Source: an uncultured Prevotella sp. (GTDB taxonomy: Bacteria; Bacteroidota; Bacteroidia; Bacteroidales; Bacteroidaceae). From it: a stretch of 19,405 bases of DNA. The stretch lies in the NCBI GenBank assembly GCA_905202125.1, contig CAJKQX010000049.1:1-19405 (forward strand). Reading direction: 5' to 3'. Positions within the stretch are counted from its first letter, which is position 1. Each line of letters opens with the position of its first letter. Of the stretch, positions 1 to 6,960 are shown piece after piece. The translations under genes were made by a program, and so were the position numbers. The notes beneath the pieces were generated by a model. That model saw only the letters and a program-made list of their open reading frames with translations, had not been told where the DNA came from and did no database searches.

Positions 1-44
1 ATAAAATAACATCTTTTTCGAAAGAGCAAGCCATTTTTAAATGA

Positions 45-94
45 AAGAGCCGTGAAATAAACGAAATAAAAATTTATCAATACGGCTTTTCTTT
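45..94. terminator. Imperfect inverted repeat, possible terminator of an upstream gene
   Basis: AAGAGCCGT at 45-53 pairs with ACGGCTTTT at 82-90 with one mismatch across a 28-base AT-rich loop, and the right arm runs into TTTTCTTTC. This resembles a weak intrinsic terminator for a plus-strand gene left of the window. The right arm also lies just upstream of the sppA -7 box, so a role in the promoter region is equally possible. The long loop keeps confidence low. Confidence 0.3.
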
Positions 95-114
95 CAATAA
101 AAACACTATCTTTG
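87..114 (+). promoter_or_regulatory. Bacteroidota-type promoter of the sppA operon
   Basis: TATCTTTG at 107-114 matches the Bacteroidota -7 consensus TAnnTTTG. The TTTTC at 87-91 is an imperfect -33 element about 19 bases upstream. Transcription would start near 120, giving a leader of roughly 100 bases before the sppA ATG at 218. The box is the left half of a perfect palindrome, TATCTTTG-CA-CAAAGATA (107-124), which could be an operator covering the start site. Confidence 0.6.
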
Positions 115-217
115 CACAAAGATAATGCCGATTGTCACGGATACATCGGAGATTTCTGCCTTTCAAAGACATATTCATCATAAAAATTCAATAACAGAAA
201 ACCCAAAATATTAAGAT

Positions 218-1990
218 ATGAAAGATTTTTTTAAACAAGTATTTGCTACTGTCACGGGAATTATCGTGTTCAGCATCATTATGGCAGCAATCGGCCTGAT
301 GAGCATTGTCGGTATGGTTGCCTCGGGACAGGCCACGCAATCCGTTGGCGAAAACTCAGTTCTGGTTCTTCAACTCTCCGGCGTGATAGATGAACAGGGA
401 CAAGACAATATCGTAAACCAGTTCCTCGGACAGGACTCCGACGGCCTCGGACTTGACAACATACTTTCGGCCATCAATAAAGCCAAGAACAATGATAATA
501 TAAAAGGTATTTACATCGAGGCGGGTGCACTGCAAGCCGGTTTAGCCTCTTTGCAGGAAATACGCAACGCTCTCGATGATTTCAAGAAGAGCAAGAAATG
601 GATTGTATCCTACGGCGATACCTACACACAGGGCGCTTACTACGTCTCGTCGGTTGCCGACAAAGTTTATATCAATCCCAAAGGAATGCTCGACTGGCAC
701 GGACTGGCCTCCCAACCTACATTCTACAAGGACGTGATGGCCAAATTCGGTGTGAAATATCAGGTGGTGAAGGTCGGCACCTTCAAGAGTTTCACCGAGA
801 CCTACACCGAGGACAAGATGAGCGATGCCAACCGCACACAGGTCACGGCTTTCATCAACGGTGCATGGAATAACATCTGCACAGCCGTGAGCAAGAGCCG
901 TAACATCAGTGTCGACTCGCTCAATGCCTACGCCGACCGCCTCATCGTATTCGAAGAGGCTGAGAATCTGAAGAAATACAAGATGGTGGACGAACTGATC
1001 TACTCGGATCAGGTGAAAGACAAGATCAAAGGTTTGCTCAAAATAGACAAGGACAAAAGCATAAACCAACTGAGCGTGGCTGATATGCGCAACGTCAAAG
1101 GAGAAAGAAACAAGGGCAAGGAGATTGCCGTTTACTACGCCTACGGCAGCATCGTACAGTCCGAAGTGATGTCTGTCTACTCGCAAGACCACAGCATCGT
1201 GGGCTCGAAAGTATGCAAGGACCTCGAGGATCTGGCTCAGGACGATGATGTGAAAGCCGTTGTGCTCCGCATAAACTCAGGCGGCGGCGATGCTTATGCA
1301 TCCGAACAGATATGGCATCAGGTGATGAAGCTCAAGGAGAAAAAGCCTGTCGTAGTATCAATGGGCGACTATGCTGCTTCCGGCGCCTATTATATCAGTT
1401 GTCCGGCAAACTGGATTGTGGCTCAACCCAACACCCTGACCGGCAGCATCGGAATCTTTGCCGCCATCCCGGACCTCAGTGGTCTGATCACACAGAAGCT
1501 CGGTGTGAGGTTTGACGAGGTGAAGACCAATCGCAACAGCACCTTCGGCAACGTCATGGCACGTCCGTTCAACGAGGAGGAACTTGGTTATCTGCAAGCT
1601 CACGTCAACCGTGGCTACCAACTGTTCCGCCAGCGTGTGGCCGACGGGCGCAAACAGAAGACCGAGGATATCGAGAAGATAGCTCAGGGACGAGTATGGC
1701 TTGGCAACGATGCCATCAAGATAAAGCTTGTTGACCAACTTGGAGGCTTGGACGATGCGATAGCCAAAGCCGCATCACTGGCCAAAATTCAAGAGTATCA
1801 TACGGCCAACTACCCTGCCGTAACATCATGGACCGACCAGATTCTGTCATCCGTGGGAAAGAACAATTACCTTGACGAGAAGCTCAAAGCCACTCTCGGC
1901 GACTATTACGAACCGTTCGAATTGTTGAAGAATCTCAATCATAGAGAGGTTCTCCAGGCACGTATTCCGTTTATGATGAACGTACGATGA
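218..1990 (+). CDS. sppA: Signal peptide peptidase SppA, 67K type
   Basis: A membrane-anchored serine protease of family S49 that is known to degrade signal peptides and other membrane-associated peptides at the outer face of the inner membrane. The 590-residue length fits the tandem-domain 67K form. Residues about 9-36 form one N-terminal hydrophobic anchor. The N-terminal S49 half carries the likely general-base Lys190 (in VGTFKSF), and the C-terminal half carries the likely nucleophile Ser388 (in DYAASGAYY). This is the Lys/Ser dyad split between halves as in the E. coli enzyme. The SGGGD segment near residue 354 is also typical. It is the first gene of the operon, and its TGA overlaps the lpxK ATG by four bases (ATGA), suggesting translational coupling. 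Family assignment is very secure; the natural substrate is unknown. Confidence 0.96.
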   Translation: MKDFFKQVFATVTGIIVFSIIMAAIGLMSIVGMVASGQATQSVGENSVLVLQLSGVIDEQGQDNIVNQFLGQDSDGLGLDNILSAINKAKNNDNIKGIYIEAGALQAGLASLQEIRNALDDFKKSKKWIVSYGDTYTQGAYYVSSVADKVYINPKGMLDWHGLASQPTFYKDVMAKFGVKYQVVKVGTFKSFTETYTEDKMSDANRTQVTAFINGAWNNICTAVSKSRNISVDSLNAYADRLIVFEEAENLKKYKMVDELIYSDQVKDKIKGLLKIDKDKSINQLSVADMRNVKGERNKGKEIAVYYAYGSIVQSEVMSVYSQDHSIVGSKVCKDLEDLAQDDDVKAVVLRINSGGGDAYASEQIWHQVMKLKEKKPVVVSMGDYAASGAYYISCPANWIVAQPNTLTGSIGIFAAIPDLSGLITQKLGVRFDEVKTNRNSTFGNVMARPFNEEELGYLQAHVNRGYQLFRQRVADGRKQKTEDIEKIAQGRVWLGNDAIKIKLVDQLGGLDDAIAKAASLAKIQEYHTANYPAVTSWTDQILSSVGKNNYLDEKLKATLGDYYEPFELLKNLNHREVLQARIPFMMNVR

Positions 1991-3093
1991 GAACTGAAGG
2001 GGATTTCATAAAAATAAACGAATGGCTGCTGCCTCTGAGTTGGATTTACGGACTCGGAGTGCAGTTGCGCAACGCCTTGTTCGACATCGGCATACTCAAA
2101 AGCCATACCTATGACATCCCCGTCATCTCCGTGGGCAACATCACGGTGGGCGGCACTGGCAAGACGCCACATGTAGAATACCTCATCCGTCTGTTGGACA
2201 ACAAATTTCGGACGGCCGTACTGAGCCGTGGCTACAAGCGTAAGAGCCGTGGCTATGTGCTCGCCGATGCCCACACACGTATGCAAGACATTGGTGATGA
2301 GCCTTATCAGATGAAGAAGAAATTCGGCAACATATACGTTGCCGTGGATCGAAAACGCCGCAACGGCATAGAGAATCTCATTAATGACGATGCCACCAAA
2401 GACGTGGAGGTGATACTGCTCGATGATGCTTTCCAGCACCGATACGTCAAACCCGGCATGAACATCATGCTCGTGGATTATCATCGTCTCATCACCTACG
2501 ACCGACTGTTGCCGGCCGGCCGACTGCGCGAGCCTCAGACAGGCAAATCACGAGCCGATATCGTCATCGTGACAAAATGTCCCAAAGACCTCAAACCGAT
2601 GGAATACCGAGTACTGACAAGGGCTCTGGGCTTGTTCCCTTTTCAAGAACTGTATTTCACCACAATCGAATACGACAATCTTTCCGGCCTTTTCAACAAC
2701 AGGAAGAAAGCTCTCGCCGACATCAAACGGGACACAAACATACTGTTGGTATCAGGCATTGCATCGCCTCAGCAGATAACCACCGACTTGCAACCCTACT
2801 CCAACAAGATCACCTCTCTGGCCTTCGCCGACCATCACCAGTTCACGAAAACCGACGTCGAGACCATCAACAACACCTTCAAGAACATGCCCTCACCCAA
2901 GATGATAGTCACTACCGAGAAAGACAGTGTGAGACTTGAGGACGTGGACGGACTTGACGATGAAGTGAAAAACAATATTTTCATCCTGCCGATAAAAATC
3001 AAATTCATGTTGGGCGGTGAAAAGAAATTCAACAATAAAATTATTAGCTATGTACGAAAAAATTCAAGAAACAGCATCATGGCTGAAAGATAG
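1987..3093 (+). CDS. lpxK: Tetraacyldisaccharide 4'-kinase LpxK
   Basis: Catalyses ATP-dependent phosphorylation of the 4' position of the tetraacyl disaccharide 1-phosphate, giving lipid IVA in lipid A synthesis, at the cytoplasmic face of the inner membrane. The protein has 368 residues. An N-terminal amphipathic segment (residues 10-35, NEWLLPLSWIYGLG...) fits the membrane-association helix of this family. The P-loop GNITVGGTGKTP lies at residues 50-61, and the DDAFQHR segment (about 155) and RLREP (about 177) are LpxK hallmarks. The start overlaps the sppA stop by four bases, and the 3' end overlaps punA by 44 bases. Grouping of sppA, lpxK, punA and thiL is, as I recall, a recurrent Bacteroidota arrangement with no obvious shared pathway. 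Confidence 0.96.
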   Translation: MRTEGDFIKINEWLLPLSWIYGLGVQLRNALFDIGILKSHTYDIPVISVGNITVGGTGKTPHVEYLIRLLDNKFRTAVLSRGYKRKSRGYVLADAHTRMQDIGDEPYQMKKKFGNIYVAVDRKRRNGIENLINDDATKDVEVILLDDAFQHRYVKPGMNIMLVDYHRLITYDRLLPAGRLREPQTGKSRADIVIVTKCPKDLKPMEYRVLTRALGLFPFQELYFTTIEYDNLSGLFNNRKKALADIKRDTNILLVSGIASPQQITTDLQPYSNKITSLAFADHHQFTKTDVETINNTFKNMPSPKMIVTTEKDSVRLEDVDGLDDEVKNNIFILPIKIKFMLGGEKKFNNKIISYVRKNSRNSIMAER

Positions 3094-3859
3094 GATGACA
3101 ACCCATCCGCAAACAGCCATCATCCTGGGCACAGGACTTGGCCAATTGGCATCTGAAATAACCGACAGTTACGAGTTTTCATACAAAGACATACCCAATT
3201 TTCCGGTATCAACCGTTGAGGGGCATGCAGGAAAACTGATTTTCGGAAAACTTGGCAACAAGGATATCATGGCCATGGAGGGACGCTTCCATTATTACGA
3301 GGGATACTCCATGAAGGAAGTGACATTCCCCATCCGTGTGATGTACGAACTGGGCATCAAGACACTCTTCGTATCCAACGCGTCGGGCGGCATGAATCCG
3401 GAGTTCAAGATAGGCGACCTCATGATCATCACCGACCACATCAATTTCTTCCCGGAGCACCCGCTGCGCGGCAAGAATTTCCCCACCGGTCCACGATTCC
3501 CCGATATGCACGAGACCTACGACAAAGCTCTGATAGCCCAGGCCGATGCCATAGCCGAGGAGAAAGGTATCCGCGTGGTTCACGGCGTATATATGGGCGT
3601 ACAGGGACCCACGTTCGAGACTCCGGCCGAATATAAGATGTACCACCGCATGGGTGGAGATGCCGTGGGCATGAGCACCGTGCCCGAAGTCATCGTGGCC
3701 CATCATTGCGGCATCAAGACATTCGGTGTGAGCATTATCACCGACCTCGGTCTGGAGGATACTCCGGTAGAGGTGAGCCACGAAGAAGTGCAGATCGCGG
3801 CCAACAAGGCTCAACCGCTGATGACGGAAATCATGAGAGAAATGATCAACAGGGTGTAA
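3050..3859 (+). CDS. punA: Purine nucleoside phosphorylase (trimeric PNP family)
   Basis: Phosphorolyses purine (deoxy)nucleosides to free base and ribose 1-phosphate in cytosolic purine salvage. Starting at the ATG at 3050 (MYEKIQETA), the protein is 269 residues, the normal size for low-molecular-weight trimeric PNPs. An earlier in-frame ATG at 3017 adds eleven unconserved residues inside lpxK, so I reject it. Visible motifs: phosphate loop GTGLG (27-31), GRFHYYEGY with His81, SNASGGMNP (109-116), GPTFETPAEY with Glu190 (purine contact), and GMSTVPE (207-213). The position matching human Asn243 appears to be Asp232 (FGVSIITDLG). That residue influences 6-oxo versus 6-amino purine preference, so adenosine acceptance is possible. 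It overlaps lpxK by 44 bases and is followed after five bases by thiL. Confidence 0.94.
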   Translation: MYEKIQETASWLKDRMTTHPQTAIILGTGLGQLASEITDSYEFSYKDIPNFPVSTVEGHAGKLIFGKLGNKDIMAMEGRFHYYEGYSMKEVTFPIRVMYELGIKTLFVSNASGGMNPEFKIGDLMIITDHINFFPEHPLRGKNFPTGPRFPDMHETYDKALIAQADAIAEEKGIRVVHGVYMGVQGPTFETPAEYKMYHRMGGDAVGMSTVPEVIVAHHCGIKTFGVSIITDLGLEDTPVEVSHEEVQIAANKAQPLMTEIMREMINRV

Positions 3860-3864
3860 AGCGT

Positions 3865-4932
3865 ATGACAGAAATATCAAAGCTCGGCGAGTTTGGTCTG
3901 ATTGACCGTCTCACCGAGAATATAAAGATACAGAACACATCGACACTGAAGGGTGTCGGCGATGACTGTGCCGTACTACACTATCCGGAAAAGGAGGTGC
4001 TCGTGACCACAGACATGCTGATGGAAGGTGTACATTTCGACCTCACATATATCGACCTTCAACACTTAGGATACAAGGCGGCGATGGTCAATATGAGCGA
4101 TATCTTCGCCATGAACGGCACCCCGCGCCAGCTGATAGTGAGCATAGCCCTGAGCAAACGTTTCACTGTCGAAGACATGGAGCAGTTTTACAGCGGCCTC
4201 AACATGGCTTGCAGCAAATGGGGAGTCGACATCGTGGGCGGTGACACCACATCGTCCTTCACCGGACTGGCAATAAGCATCACGTGCATAGGCGAGGCCG
4301 ACAAGGACCAAATAGTATATCGCAACGGGGCCAAAGACACCGACCTGATATGCGTGAGCGGCGATCTGGGAGCGGCATACATGGGACTGCAACTGCTCGA
4401 GCGCGAGAAAAGCGTGTACTATCAACAGGTGGACGAGGCCAAGAAGAAAGGCAACAAACGCGCTCTCGAGGAACTCGCACATTTCCAACCCGACTTTGCC
4501 GGCAAGGAATATCTGCTCCAACGACAACTCCAACCCGAGGCTCGCGGCGACATTCTTGTAAAGCTGCGCGAGAAGAACATATTGCCCACAGCGATGATGG
4601 ACATAAGCGACGGACTCAGCAGCGAACTCATGCACATCTGCAAACAGAGCGGATGCGGATGCCGCATATATGAGAAGAATCTGCCAATCGACTATCAGAC
4701 TGCCGTCATGGCCGAAGAACTTAACATGAATGTGAGTACGTGTGCACTGAACGGTGGCGAGGACTACGAACTGCTGTTCACCGTCCCGATAGGCGACCAC
4801 GAGAAGATAGAGTCCATAGAGGGTGTCAAACTGATAGGCCATATCACCCGACCGGAGTTGGGACAGATGCTCGTCACGTTCGACAACAACGAGTTTGAAC
4901 TCAAGGCTCAGGGCTGGAACCCTCTGAAATAA
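3865..4932 (+). CDS. thiL: Thiamine-monophosphate kinase ThiL
   Basis: Phosphorylates thiamine monophosphate to thiamine diphosphate with ATP, the last step of the cofactor's synthesis. The ATG at 3865 (MTEISKLGEFGLID) gives 355 residues; the open frame extends upstream through punA in another frame, but only this start has the ThiL N-terminus. Motifs of the ThiL/PurM-like fold: GVGDDCAVL (about 31), TTDMLMEGVHF (about 49), KAAMVNMSDIFAMNG (about 72), VGGDTT (about 119) and MMDISDGLSSEL in the second half. Several Asp residues here are expected Mg/nucleotide ligands. A charged helical insert around residues 178-215 makes it somewhat longer than E. coli ThiL (about 325). It is the last gene of the sppA operon and is followed by a strong hairpin. 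Confidence 0.95.
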   Translation: MTEISKLGEFGLIDRLTENIKIQNTSTLKGVGDDCAVLHYPEKEVLVTTDMLMEGVHFDLTYIDLQHLGYKAAMVNMSDIFAMNGTPRQLIVSIALSKRFTVEDMEQFYSGLNMACSKWGVDIVGGDTTSSFTGLAISITCIGEADKDQIVYRNGAKDTDLICVSGDLGAAYMGLQLLEREKSVYYQQVDEAKKKGNKRALEELAHFQPDFAGKEYLLQRQLQPEARGDILVKLREKNILPTAMMDISDGLSSELMHICKQSGCGCRIYEKNLPIDYQTAVMAEELNMNVSTCALNGGEDYELLFTVPIGDHEKIESIEGVKLIGHITRPELGQMLVTFDNNEFELKAQGWNPLK

Positions 4933-4953
4933 ACATAACCTAACGAAGCTTAT

Positions 4954-4999
4954 GAGTCTGTATCAGGACATAATTGTTTGATACAGACTCTTTCATTTT
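4954..4999 (+). terminator. Intrinsic terminator of the sppA-lpxK-punA-thiL operon
   Basis: GAGTCTGTATCA (4954-4965) pairs perfectly over 12 bases with TGATACAGACTC (4979-4990) across a 13-base loop. It is followed by TTTCATTTT and sits 21 bases after the thiL stop. The minus-strand side lacks a T run, so it most likely acts on plus-strand transcription only. Confidence 0.85.
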
Positions 5000-5093
5000 A
5001 ACCCAAATCGTCTTTAGAGTTCATTGCTGTTTTGGAGATTATACAATAACTAACATTCATGCCCATTGTCGGTCTAATGCGATTTGGGGTTAA
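4998..5093. repeat. Inverted-repeat-bounded intergenic element (unassigned)
   Basis: TTAACCCAAATCG at 4998-5010 is repeated in inverse as CGATTTGGGGTTAA at 5080-5093. The arms pair over 13 bases with one extra G. About 70 bases of non-coding sequence lie between them. The pair sits between convergent thiL and trmO. It could be a small non-autonomous element, or a long-range hairpin in the trmO 3' untranslated region. No transposase and no clear target duplication is visible. Confidence 0.45.
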
Positions 5094-5110
5094 TTTATAC
5101 ACTACCCTTT

Positions 5111-5779
5111 TCATAATGACACGACCCGGAGATTGTCTCCTTCCACTCTGAAATGCACATCATATCCGGCGAAGGGCATTCCGTATATCTTGTCCGGATT
5201 GTTCTGATATCGCGGACGTGGGTCAAGCTCGAGCACCTCGCGCAATGTGGCGAGCACCTCATGACTGAACTTGCGGGCAATATCGGCGGGTATGTCGACA
5301 TTGAGCTTACGTATGTCCACCCCACTGACAAAACCGCTGCGCGCATCGGCATGGCTGTCGGCATAGGGTATGTAGGGTTTGATGTCGAAAATAGGAGTGC
5401 CGTCCATCAGGTCGGCCCCGAGCACATGGATTATCGGACCGCCCGGTGCTTCGTCATCGATAGACGATATGCGCACCGACGACAAGCCTATGGCATTGGG
5501 CCGGAAGGGCGACCGTGTGGCAAAGACACCTATCCTCGTGTTGCCGCCCAACACCGGCGGACGCACCACCGGACTCGTAGCCGCATGCCGGTTGGCAGAG
5601 AAGCCCCATATCAGCCATATATAATCAAACTCGCCCAATCCGCGCAACGCATCACGGTCTCTATACTCCGGCTCGAAGACTATCTGTCCGCACAAGGTCT
5701 CAACAAGTCCGCTCTGTTTGGGAATGCCGAATTTGGAAGAGAACGGCGAGTGGAAAGTGGCTATCGGTTTTATTTCCAT
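5111..5779 (-). CDS. trmO: tRNA (N6-threonylcarbamoyladenosine37-N6)-methyltransferase TrmO
   Basis: A SAM-dependent methyltransferase that converts t6A37 to m6t6A in tRNAs reading ACY threonine codons, tuning decoding. The 222-residue length is close to E. coli TrmO (YaeB, 235). The compact beta-barrel domain carries the signature ATRSPFRPNAIGLS (about 87-100) and the DLMDGTPIFDIKPYIPYADS segment (about 123-142), both characteristic of the TsaA/TrmO family. The C-terminal part (RPRYQNNPDKIYGMPFAGYDV) matches the small substrate-recognition domain. The start at 5779 leaves a short leader downstream of a textbook promoter. It is monocistronic and diverges from the PPOX-family gene. Confidence 0.93.
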   Translation of the reverse strand: MEIKPIATFHSPFSSKFGIPKQSGLVETLCGQIVFEPEYRDRDALRGLGEFDYIWLIWGFSANRHAATSPVVRPPVLGGNTRIGVFATRSPFRPNAIGLSSVRISSIDDEAPGGPIIHVLGADLMDGTPIFDIKPYIPYADSHADARSGFVSGVDIRKLNVDIPADIARKFSHEVLATLREVLELDPRPRYQNNPDKIYGMPFAGYDVHFRVEGDNLRVVSL

Positions 5780-5807
5780 GCTTTACTGCTTATATGTTTC
5801 ATTACTA

Positions 5808-5839
5808 CAAATGTAGTCTTTTTTTTAGTACCGCACAAA
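5808..5839 (-). promoter_or_regulatory. Canonical Bacteroidota promoter for trmO
   Basis: Read on the minus strand, TTTG (complement of 5836-5839) is followed by exactly 20 bases and then TACATTTG (complement of 5808-5815). This is a full match to TTTG-N19-21-TAnnTTTG. The start site would fall near 5800-5803, about 22 bases before the trmO ATG. The -7 box lies inside the palindrome ACTACA-AA-TGTAGT (5804-5817), which could bind a dimeric regulator. Confidence 0.8.
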
Positions 5840-5927
5840 GTTTTTCGTCTGTTTTCCCGTGGCGTATCACATATCATTCGACCATTGCAATAAAAATCCG
5901 TGGGCGTGCGTTATATTCTAAAAGACA

Positions 5928-6428
5928 ATGATAAAACCTATGAAATACGACAACAGCCACATACGCCGCCAAGACCGTCTGCTCGACAACGACCGTGCCA
6001 ACCGCTTGCTCCGCAACGCCGAATACGGAGTACTGTCGATCTGCGCCACCGACGGCACTCCCTACGGCATACCTCTGAACTACGTGTGGGACGAAAACGA
6101 TAACTTATATATACACTGTGCGCCCGAAGGCAGAAAGCTGGAAATCATCCGCCACAATGCCAACGCCTCGTTTTGCATCGTGGGACGGGTCAACCTCTTG
6201 CCCCAACAGTTCACCACCGAATATGAAAGCATTGTCCTCAAAGGTACCATCCAACTTGTAGACAACGATGACGAACGGCGTTCGGCCATCCGCCTGCTCA
6301 TACAAAAACTATCGCCCGAATACGTGGAAAAGGGTATGATGTACTCCGAGAAAAGTTTTCATCGCGTCGATATTCTCAAGCTGCACATCAATGAGTACAG
6401 CGGCAAAAGCAAGCACGTAATTGCATAA
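5928..6428 (+). CDS. Pyridoxamine 5'-phosphate oxidase-like flavoprotein, NimA-related
   Basis: A 166-residue member of the PPOX-like split-barrel family close to NimA, the group that includes nitroimidazole reductases. Such proteins usually bind FMN or a related cofactor as dimers. Visible features are the N-terminal IRRQDRLLDNDRANRLLRNAEYGVLS segment (about 12-37), the strand GTPYGIPLNYVWDENDNLYIHCAPEGRKLE (43-72), where His63 is the probable equivalent of the reactive histidine of NimA, and SFCIVG. Nothing in the sequence proves drug reduction; most chromosomal homologues are uncharacterised. ATG 5928 and ATG 5940 (MKYDNSH) are both possible starts; homologues often begin like the second. 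It diverges from trmO, and a 666-base non-coding region follows. Confidence 0.85.
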   Translation: MIKPMKYDNSHIRRQDRLLDNDRANRLLRNAEYGVLSICATDGTPYGIPLNYVWDENDNLYIHCAPEGRKLEIIRHNANASFCIVGRVNLLPQQFTTEYESIVLKGTIQLVDNDDERRSAIRLLIQKLSPEYVEKGMMYSEKSFHRVDILKLHINEYSGKSKHVIA

Positions 6429-6436
6429 ATATGCAA
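6421..6436. promoter_or_regulatory. ARG-box-like palindrome at the end of the NimA-like gene
   Basis: TTGCATAAATATGCAA is a palindrome with seven-base arms around AA, overlapping the stop codon of the upstream gene. It fits the ArgR box pattern TGnATwwwwATnCA and shares ATAAATATGCAA with the first tandem box at 6816-6827. It may be an operator or coincidence; there is no promoter next to it. Confidence 0.35.
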
Positions 6437-6534
6437 AGCAAAAAGTAAAAAATTTTGACAAAACAAAATCGCAAAATAGAAAGATGGGGGCCGAAAAACA
6501 CATGTTATCACCCCACCGTAACACATCAAAATTC

Positions 6535-6622
6535 CAAAAGGGGCCCTTTCGTCATGCAAAAGGAACCCTTTTAGAATGCAAAAGGGCCCCTTTTGCACTC
6601 CAAGTTAGGCTCTTTTGAAACA
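6535..6622. repeat. Tandem array of 22-base palindromic repeats
   Basis: Three consecutive 22-base units start at 6535, 6557 and 6579, each beginning CAAAAGG and continuing nnCCCTTT. A degenerate fourth at 6601 begins CAAG and retains TCTTTTG. Each unit is itself near-palindromic. The third is the best: TGCAAAAGGG-C-CCCTTTTGCA (6577-6597), ten-base arms around one base. The same core recurs at 13993-14102. The array follows the NimA-like gene and precedes the glycine cleavage operon. Hairpin-forming transcripts could end transcription or protect RNA ends, but no T run follows. Confidence 0.8.
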
Positions 6623-6810
6623 CGATTTTGTACGATTTTTGCCAAAATTTGCATGATTTCATGTTAAAAGATGTAAATGTTCAAGTCAAAAAACGAACGA
6701 CACAACTGATTATCAATAAATTAAATCAACCATCGAAATACTGCGATATTTTCAGAAAAGAAATCCTTCGTCCGAAATGATGCTATTCTCAGAGAGTTTG
6801 GAAGAAATTT

Positions 6811-6849
6811 TATGTATAAATATGCAAGCTAAATGTATAATTATACGAA
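6811..6849. promoter_or_regulatory. Tandem ARG-box-like operator
   Basis: Two 18-base sites, TATGTATAAATATGCAAG (6811-6828) and AATGTATAATTATACGAA (6832-6849), both resemble the E. coli ARG box wnTGAATwwwwATTCAnw. They are separated by exactly three bases, so their centres are 21 bases apart. That is the known geometry of E. coli ArgR operators. They lie about 100 bases upstream of the -7 box of the lplA-gcv operon. That ArgR acts here is inference. Confidence 0.4.
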
Positions 6850-6949
6850 ATACCAACCCAAACGGGAAGAGGAATCGACAAACTGAAATAATTAATAATT
6901 TTGTCTGAAAATTTAGTATTTGTTATGATGCTGACAGGGATTAATTGAC

Positions 6950-6957
6950 TATCTTTG
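6950..6957 (+). promoter_or_regulatory. -7 promoter element of the lplA-gcv operon
   Basis: TATCTTTG matches TAnnTTTG. The -33 element is poor: the only TTTG upstream (6919-6922) is 27 bases away, and GTTATG near 6922-6927 is the best-placed substitute. The start site would be about 6962-6965, leaving a leader of about 130 bases. A second -7-like octamer, TAATTTTG, lies at 6896-6903 without a -33 partner. Confidence 0.55.
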
Positions 6958-6960
6958 CAA

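Noticed and set aside
5153..5893. Plus-strand open frame of 246 codons opposite trmO
   Set aside because: The minus-strand frame carries unmistakable TrmO motifs and a perfect promoter; this frame shows no recognisable domain.
6421..6618. Small 65-residue open frame across the first palindrome array
   Set aside because: It starts inside the preceding stop region and its content is the repeat array, whose 22-base period breaks any reading-frame repeat.
6535..6622. CRISPR array
   Set aside because: Units are contiguous 22-base palindromes with only a few variable bases between cores. There are no spacer-length unique segments and no cas genes.
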